NCBI RefSeq assembly: GCF_963678635.1
Contig: NC_087064.1
Location: 70,929,465-70,993,464, forward strand
Source of the DNA: Symsagittifera roscoffensis
Taxonomy: Eukaryota; Xenacoelomorpha; Acoela; Convolutidae
Reading direction: 5' to 3'
DNA: 64,000 nt
Part shown: in pieces, positions 58,002-64,000 of the stretch
Layout of the letters: each line of letters starts with the position of its first letter
How positions within the stretch are numbered: position 1 is the first letter of the stretch
The notes under the pieces: generated by a model
What the model was told of the DNA's origin: nothing
Databases searched by the model: none
Seen by the model: only the letters and a program-made list of their open reading frames with translations
Translations under genes and position numbers: made by a program

Positions 58002-58210
58002 ATCACAGCGGGCCTCAAATGTAGCCCAACAATTTTTACAAGGAAAATAATCTTCTCAACTTGGTGTTATATTTGTTTTCGTTTGATAGCCAGCGGACCA
58101 TTTGTTTTCGTATGATCACAGCGGGACTCAAATGTAGCTCAACAATTTTTACAAGGAATATAATCTGCTCAACTTGCTGTTAAATTTGTTTTCGTTTGAT
58201 AGCCAGTATA
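58002..58210. repeat. Tandem duplication, 113-base period
   Basis: ATCACAGCGGGCCTCAAATG (58002) recurs as ATCACAGCGGGACTCAAATG (58115), and both continue to GTTTTCGTTTGATAGCCAG. Two copies with a few differences. Confidence 0.85.
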
Positions 58211-58504
58211 TTTTTTGGTATTATACTTTTTTTTAAAAAACTAGGGGTACACGAGAATCTCGCTGCGAAATAACTTTATCAGCAGTCAGTGAAATATTTT
58301 TACGTAGTTTTTGATTGACTAAAAAAGCCAAGAAAATCGTTTTTGGAGTATAAAGCTCGAGCCCAATTTTCGCAAAAGAAAACGCACCCTACTAAAATTT
58401 TCGACAAAATTGTATTTGCCAATTTTTTCTAACATCAATCCAATTTGAGACAAATACGTTATAATTGTCAAGTTTTTTTCGTTTTTGCCGGATAATTTAA
58501 TTCA

Positions 58505-58892
58505 GCATTGTAATTCAATTAACTTGAATTGAAGAACTGAATTTTCATTTTCAGTTTTTCTCTTTGCAAGTGAGTCTAACATGTCAACTCTGTAAAGAAC
58601 CAACTGCACCGCACACACTAATTCCTGTGTAATTGGAATGCTTATCTTGCATACGTTTGAAAAAAATGCAATTTTTGCAAAAACTTTTCCAAAACTAAGC
58701 CAAATCTTGCAAGCAAAATGCAAGAGAATTATTTTTCTTCCAAGATTTTTTGAATTCGGAGAACACTGGACTGGGTAGAAAACATTGCATCTGATCAGGA
58801 AGTTGGATAGCAGTTCATCTCTGTTTTTTTTGTAAGCTTCAATGAGAAATTTCTTTTTGAGAAATTTTGTTTCAGGAAGCGATGTTAGCAAT
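58505..58892 (-). CDS. Weak exon-like ORF in intron A-B
   Basis: A 129-codon minus-strand ORF whose last 45 codons (PITQELVCAVQLVLYRVDML, then LAKRKTENENS) look more protein-like than the AT-rich first part. No strong splice sites, and inclusion between exons A and B is not needed for phase. Probably not a real exon. Confidence 0.2.
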
Positions 58893-59593
58893 GTTGCTTG
58901 AATATATTGGTGTTTTCTGCAATACGCCTTAAAATTATCACATTGCTAGTTGAAATTCTGTTTTTAACGACAATTTGGATTTCCAATTAGGTCGTAGTTT
59001 TTTCAAACCATCGCCTTATTTTCAGCATTATAATCGAAGCCATCATTTTTGAGAATTAGAATTGAGTGTTCACAATAACTAAAACTAGAGTTTGATGACA
59101 AATAACAGTGAGGTGAAAAAGGGCATAAGAAAAGAATTTTGAGTTTAGAGGAGAAAGATTTACAAGAAATTCCGAGCAGTAAAAATTTTTAAAAATGAAA
59201 AAGAAGCTGAAAAATAGAGAAAATCGTCAATGGAAACCAAACACTAACTTTCAACAATAGTAGACAATCTTAGCATCAAAAAAAAACCATGACACAGGAT
59301 GGTCTCAACCTGACCGAACAAAAAGCAAAATCTGACAAGTCAACTCCAAAGACAAAAAATTAAATGATTTTGGGAAGATGTGAAATCTTAGTTAAAACAC
59401 ACAAAATTATCATCTCATAGACAAAAAGAGTTTCAAATTTTCTCGGTTTCGTTTTTTTCCCGTTCTCTAATTTCGTATATTTTATTTTTTGGTACCTCCG
59501 CAGCCTTTTGTTTCTCTCTCTGCTTATGTGCTGCTCGTTTTCTCTATTTCAACTGTCATTTCAAAGCAACATCCTCTCAAATTGCTTTGGTTA

Positions 59594-60009
59594 CGGGGGC
59601 GGATCTAGGATTTGCTCGAGAGGGGGCGGGGCGGATTTTCTAAAATGTTTCAAAAATTTTGTCGACCTTTTTTTAGGTCAACCAAAATGATTTTCCGAGC
59701 TCTCCCAAAGCCCTACAAAGACCCTGTTGCGGCCAATTTTGTTAAAAGAAAACAGACCAAAAAAGGCGTTTTTAGGCACTTTTTGGAAAGTTTTGACCTA
59801 AAAACCGCGCTATTTTGGCGCGCGCTCGCCCTCAAAATTAGTATAAATTGGCACCAAAGGCGCCTTTAGAAAACTTTAGGGTCCGTTCCCAAAAATGGAT
59901 ATCTTAAAATAGTACAAAGGTGAGACCCTTTGGGTCGGCGGGGGGTCAAATCCCTGAGGGAAGGAATGTCCGCCCACTGCCCCCCCCCCCCCCCCCCTAA
60001 ATCCGCCCG
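59594..60009 (+). mobile_element. hAT-type MITE with perfect 8-base target-site duplication
   Basis: 416 bases between TTTGGTTA at 59586-59593 and TTTGGTTA at 60010-60017. Termini CGGGGGCGGATCTAGG and CTAAATCCGCCCG are inverted. The interior has the family's CGCGCGCTCGCCC and AGGCGCCTTTAGAAA blocks and a C run before the right end. This is the best evidence in the window for hAT-type mobilisation of the family. Confidence 0.92.
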
Positions 60010-60460
60010 TTTGGTTATCTTCCTTAAAGTTGAACTGTCCGACTTTGCTTTTCGTTCGTTCATGTTAAGACCACCGTATGTCATGGTCATGGTTTTCTTT
60101 GATGTTAGGATTATCCAGCATTGTTGAAAATGTTCGATTTACATTGACAGTTCTATGTTCTCTCTTGGATATCAGTTCCTGGTCTTTTTTCCGTTTTCTT
60201 TGATGTATGTACTCGGGGGGGGGGGGGGGGGGGGTTGTATTAAGCTCTCCTCGAGGTTGGCTCTTATCCATGTTTTTTGCCTGATTTATTTTTTTGTTTA
60301 TTGACCGATTTTTTAGTTTTCTTAACCATCTTTCAACTGTGCAGTTTTTAGTTCTTTCGAACAATCGATAACATTCAAAATAGGAAAATTTCAGAAAATG
60401 AAAGAGCGGGGGACAGGAAAATAGCCAGGAAATCAGAGAGAGCTTTTCATTTACACTTAC

Positions 60461-60560
60461 CTGAATTTGTCGTCTCTGATTCTTGGCTCTGGGGCAAATG
60501 TTTGTCCAAATCAAGGTCGCATTTTTGTGCTAATCGGTTCACCAATTCATAGTATGAGAG
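60461..60560 (-). CDS. Host gene exon A (first seen)
   Basis: 100 bases between TGTTTTCAG and GTAAGTG. Encodes LSYYELVNRLAQKCDLDLDK and HLPQSQESETTNS. The only open phase is 0, so the preceding exon, outside or beyond this region, must end in phase 0. Confidence 0.65.
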
Positions 60561-60835
60561 CTGAAAACAAAGTTCTAAAATTTGCAAATTTTAATGTGAC
60601 AAGTTTGATGACAAAAAGCCGTCACTTTGCAAAATGATTGATGAAAATTTTTGTTACAAAATTACATGAAGTTTGAAAGAGACATATAACAAGAGTCAAC
60701 GACTTAATCTCGAAGCTATCAGTCAATAAATATGTTCGTTCAATCAATAAATCATACAATATGCATTGAAAATTCTTGAAGCGGTAAAGAAATGACGGGT
60801 ACTTTCTGTTATAAAAAATGGGTGCTTACCAATAC

Positions 60836-61286
60836 CAGAGCGAATTTAGAATGGGTGGGGTGGACGCTCTTATTTGAACTCAGATATTGACCCTCTCACC
60901 AACCAAAGGGTGCCCTTTGGTATTTTTTTATGACATCCATTTTAAGCCGATCAACCCTAAAATTTTTCTGAAGATGCCTTTTGCGTCAATATTTACTACA
61001 TTTGATGGGGCGGAGCCCGCGCCAAAAAACACAGTTTTTCGGTCAAAATTTTCCAAAAAACCAAAAAAAAGCTCAAAAACGGCATTTTTGACATGTTTTT
61101 TTCTTCAAAATTTTGCCTGCTGCGCATTATTTTTAGTGAAAAAAAGGTCATGATATTGTTCTGGGAAAGTTCGAAAATCAATTTGGTCGACCTAACAAAA
61201 AAAATCGACAAGAAAAAAAGGTCGACCTATGAAAAAAAAGGTCTACCATTTTTTTTCTCAAATCCTAGAGGGACAATCCGCCCCTG
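60836..61286 (-). mobile_element. hAT-type MITE, degenerate
   Basis: CAGAGCGAATTTAG at the left and ACAATCCGCCCCTG at the right, with AAAGGGTGCCCTTTGG and TTTGGTCGACCTAA inside. The 8-base flanks do not match. Confidence 0.7.
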
Positions 61287-61307
61287 ATCTTTAGAGACGC
61301 GGTCGTT

Positions 61308-61590
61308 TTAGCTTTTCCTTTCTTTCAACCATTGAAAGTTAAGGATTAAAATGAAAATTAAAAGACAACAGAAATGTGGAGCTTGGGCTGTATAACAGAA
61401 AAAATCCAAATTGATGCAACCTCCAAAATTGTTGCAACCCGAAGTGATTTCAATGCTCTTTATTCGGTGTAGTATTACATGAAAACACATCCGGTTTGTA
61501 TTCTTTTCATGTAGCTTATCCACAAAACTCGTGGGTTATTTTTGGAAGCCAATCCGTTTAATTTTTCCAATTTTGCTTTGATGAAAAGTA
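61308..61590 (-). CDS. Possible upstream exon on the minus strand
   Basis: After an acceptor ATTACTTTTCAG (minus, near 61592) one frame reads AKLEKLNGLASKNNPRVLWI and SYMKRIQTG to a GTAATA donor or a stop. The composition is exon-like, but its end phase (2) does not fit exon A (phase 0), so another exon would be needed in between. Offered as a candidate only. Confidence 0.25.
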
Positions 61591-61790
61591 CGCCTGAAAA
61601 GTAATCGATTTCTTGATTAAGATGTGATAAAAAGTCAGACATATACTCCCATCAGCCAAATGTAACTATTATTAGTGCTTAGCTAATTTTAGGCGAATCA
61701 AGTTGCAGAGCTAAACTCAGTTCGACAAGCCGTTTTAACGGGGACCAGCCTATTAGCATGTGTGTCGATTAGCATGCCCATGTAAAAAAA

Positions 61791-61932
61791 TGTTCAGTAG
61801 TTTGAAGATTAAATATTTCACATTTTGTTTGCTCGAAATTGCAAGTATGGAACTGCGCTTATGTTCAGTAGTTTGAAGATTAAATATTTTACATTTTGTT
61901 TGCTCGAAATTGCAAGTTTTGAACTGCGCTTA
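61791..61932. repeat. Tandem duplication, 71-base period
   Basis: TGTTCAGTAGTTTGAAGATT at 61791 and again at 61862. The copies are almost identical, including TTGCTCGAAATTGCAAGT and GGAACTGCGCTTA or TGAACTGCGCTTA. Confidence 0.9.
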
Positions 61933-62620
61933 TTTAGCCGAAATTTGTTTTAACCGAAAGTGAAGTTCTAAATACCCTAACAAATCAAATGGTTTGCAAA
62001 AATATCTGAAATATTAAGCTTGTTTGTTTTAAAGAGTTTTAAATTTTTAATCTAGACAATTTTGACGGGCAGTTTTTTATCATTTGACAACTATTGATGA
62101 CCTGAGCTCGAATTCAGAAAGATATTTCATCTGCGATTTTCTTATGAAAAATAGGGTATGAAGATACTCGTTTTGCTCAAATCACTAGGTTTAAAAAATG
62201 TCAAAAAACTGTTTGTATAAATTTTCTTTATATTTTTGAAACTGAAACCAACGATTTTTTATTCAATCAATTTTCATTCAATCGGTTTTTTATTGCGCGT
62301 TTTTATCCCAAATTATCTACTTGTGCACATTTTTTTACTTGGATGATTTGAAATCTTTTTTTTTGAACTGTGACTCAAAAATTATCAGAAACTAATAACA
62401 GAATAAGTGAAAGCTCTAACAAACTTTTGCTAGAAGCAACACGTTGATTTAAACTGCACCAAGATGAGTTTAATTGTTTTTTAGAAACAAAGCAACATAT
62501 GAAAATGGCAACATGAAAAATAACGCAGGCATGGTTCGAAAAACGTAGACGGAAAGTTAAAGCGCGGGGTTGTTTTTTTCTTCAAACTTTTTAAGACTTT
62601 TTGAGAGATCAATTTAAAAT
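61933..62620. other. No gene seen
   Basis: AT-rich; the 88-codon minus ORF at 62481-62747 overlaps MITE sequence and is rejected. Confidence 0.4.
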
Positions 62621-62627
62621 TAAAAGA

Positions 62628-62690
62628 AGACTGCTCGTATAACAGGGAGGAGCCCTGAATGTTCCGACTGCACTTTAAAAGGCCAATTTG
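62628..62690 (-). mobile_element. End fragment of the hairpin-ended MITE
   Basis: AGACTGCTCGTATAACAGGG, then GAGCCCTGAATGTTCCGACTG, the 3' end of the family in inverse orientation. Confidence 0.7.
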
Positions 62691-62862
62691 AAAGTTTTTT
62701 TCTGCTGCAAAAATGACAAAATATTCGAAAAAAAAAGAAAAACACATTTTCGTTTAAATTATCCCCCAACACAAAAATGAAAAGTATAAAAGAATGTATT
62801 TAGCGTCCTGTTGTTCCAAAAAAGGATGAATAATTATGCATGGGATGGTTATTTTTCTTTCA

Positions 62863-62927
62863 GATCAATTTTAGATAAGTTGACTGCGTATGGGCATCGA
62901 TCCATAAATTTTGTGATTGCCAAGCGA
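62863..62927 (+). CDS. Possible small plus-strand exon
   Basis: Between TTTTTCTTTCAG and GTAAGC: one base then 21 open codons (SILDKLTAYGHRSINFVIAK). Good splice sites but no partner exon. Confidence 0.25.
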
Positions 62928-63329
62928 GTAAGCTTGCACTTGACTAAAGTGTGGCTTTGCTGCTGGTTAGAAATTTTGATAGTTTATTTCAATACGCAAA
63001 TTTTTTGTGCGTGGCAAGTTATCCGCATTCATAATTAGTGAGGAAAACTAATTGGTCTTATTAGTAATTGGTCTTTGATATTATCAGCCTAAGTTTGTAA
63101 TTTGCCAAGATTTCATTTCCATAAACGTTTCGCGACCAACAATGAGCAGTCGGAAACTTCAGGGTTTATTCAGCGGAGCATTCAATTTAGAACGCATTAA
63201 CCCGCCGCTCACGCGTGTTATAAGAACGCAGTATATTGCATATTAATTATCCCAAATTGACCAAATTAGCAATTTTTAAACCTCCATGACTTTCCGAAAA
63301 ACGATCACAGGTGAAAAAATCAGCTGATT

Positions 63330-63860
63330 TAGTCCCCCTTTGTACTATTGTGAATAACCATTTTTTGCCCGCTTTTGTTTGAAAAAATTGCCTGCGGTGC
63401 AGAAAATTTGGTCAAAATGGGGTCTTTATAGCGGTTTGGGAGAGCTCAGAAAATCAATTTGTTCGACCTAAGAAAAAGTTCGAAATTTTTGATTTTTTTT
63501 GAAATCCGCTTTTTTTTAAAATTCGTAGATCCGACCTTTTTAGTTTCAGCTCAGGAAAACAATATCCTCCAGATGTTATAAAAAATATTTTAAAAAAGGT
63601 TATAAAATTATATTTTCTCGAGGAGGCGGATTTTCAAAAAAATTTCAAAACATTTGTCGATCTTTATTTTACTCAACCAAATTGATTCTCTGAGCTCTCC
63701 CAAATCAGAAAAAAGCCCCAGTTTGACCAAATTTTCTGCACCGCAGGCGATTTTTTTTTTAAAAAATGCAGGCCAAAAAAGGCGTTTTGGGCAATCTAGT
63801 TTTTTCGGCGCGCGCTCCCCCCTCAAGTTTAGTTTATATTGGCGTCAAAACTCCTTTTTT
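63330..63860. mobile_element. Two degenerate hAT-type MITEs in opposite orientation
   Basis: 63330-63530 (TAGTCCCCCTTTGTACTATT, then CAGAAAATTTGGTCAAAATG) and 63612-63860 (GAGGAGGCGGATTTTCAAAA to CGCGCGCTCCCCCC) belong to the same family head to head. ORFs here are MITE sequence. Confidence 0.65.
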
Positions 63861-64000
63861 GTTGTGCATAGCATGTTTATGCATTCCTTGATCAATGCCT
63901 GACAATTTCAAAAATCTTATTTTTAAAGTAATCATCGTTGAAAAGAATGCCAAAGTTTAAAAGTTTGATAGTTTCGTTATATGCTTTCTGTAAGACAATA

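Larger units (their letters stand above)
36142..60560 (-). other. Host gene: >=14 exons, coiled-coil protein (5' end outside window)
   Basis: Fourteen minus-strand exons (A-N from high to low coordinate) have GT-AG borders and reading phases that fit exon to exon, giving about 700 codons with no internal stop. The N-terminal part seen is Ser/Pro/Arg-rich with one folded helical region (exons E-F). The C-terminal half (exons H-K) is a Gln/Glu/Leu/Arg-rich coiled coil. An AATAAA (36147-36142, minus) lies about 35 bases after the stop. Introns range from 67 bases to 5 kb and are loaded with transposons. The first exon seen starts in phase 0, so more exons lie beyond. No family is recognised. Confidence 0.8.

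Noticed and set aside
59930-60514. ORFs around the G/C homopolymer runs at 59970-60235
   Set aside because: They depend on homopolymer length in a MITE end and an unstable G run; no domain or splice support.

Overview
The window is AT-rich, intron-rich and repeat-rich DNA from a eukaryote, almost certainly an invertebrate animal. The evidence is spliced exons with GT-AG borders, abundant hAT-type MITEs, a LINE fragment and two Ty3/gypsy-class elements. No sequence here fixes the phylum. There is no bacterial gene organisation.

Layout. 1-2.5 kb: two tandem copies, about 1.58 kb apart, of a compound repeat (G-rich TAAACTGGGG stretches, ATCGAT-rich A/T stretches, an end with CCATGGGCGCTCGG). 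2.5-6.7 kb: mostly anonymous, with a lone exon-like ORF (3.2-3.4 kb), a LINE reverse-transcriptase scrap (4.0-4.2 kb), a small secreted-type ORF (minus, 5.6-5.9 kb) and a convincing two-exon gene (plus, 5903-6648). 7-13 kb: MITEs, a degenerate CTCGAGCACGGT minisatellite and the wreck of a minus-strand Ty3/gypsy element (9.6-12.6 kb) broken by a pair of inverted MITEs; a 200-base N gap lies at 13267-13466.

13569-35467: one very large (21.9 kb) LTR retroelement. It has two LTRs, a putative primer-binding site, a small intact leader ORF, gag, an internal tandem duplication in which gag-pol is present once deleted (unit A) and once nearly full (unit B), then RNase H, integrase, and three coding regions downstream of integrase: an S/T/P-rich ORF3, an envelope-like glycoprotein region and an S/T/P-rich ORF4. 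All large frames are broken. The protease active-site Asp is lost and one frameshift sits beside YLDD in both copies, so the element was already dead before the duplication.

36.1-60.6 kb: at least 14 phase-consistent minus-strand exons of one host gene (about 700 codons seen, 5' end outside the window). It encodes a low-complexity/ordered N-terminal part followed by a long coiled coil; I do not recognise the family. Its introns are packed with transposon debris: hAT MITEs with 8-bp target-site duplications, a 1 kb foldback element, a TIR element, a strong hairpin, a nearly open three-stop pseudogene, and a 1.1 kb array of a 16-bp CpG-rich minisatellite that arose inside one arm of an inverted pair of transposons.
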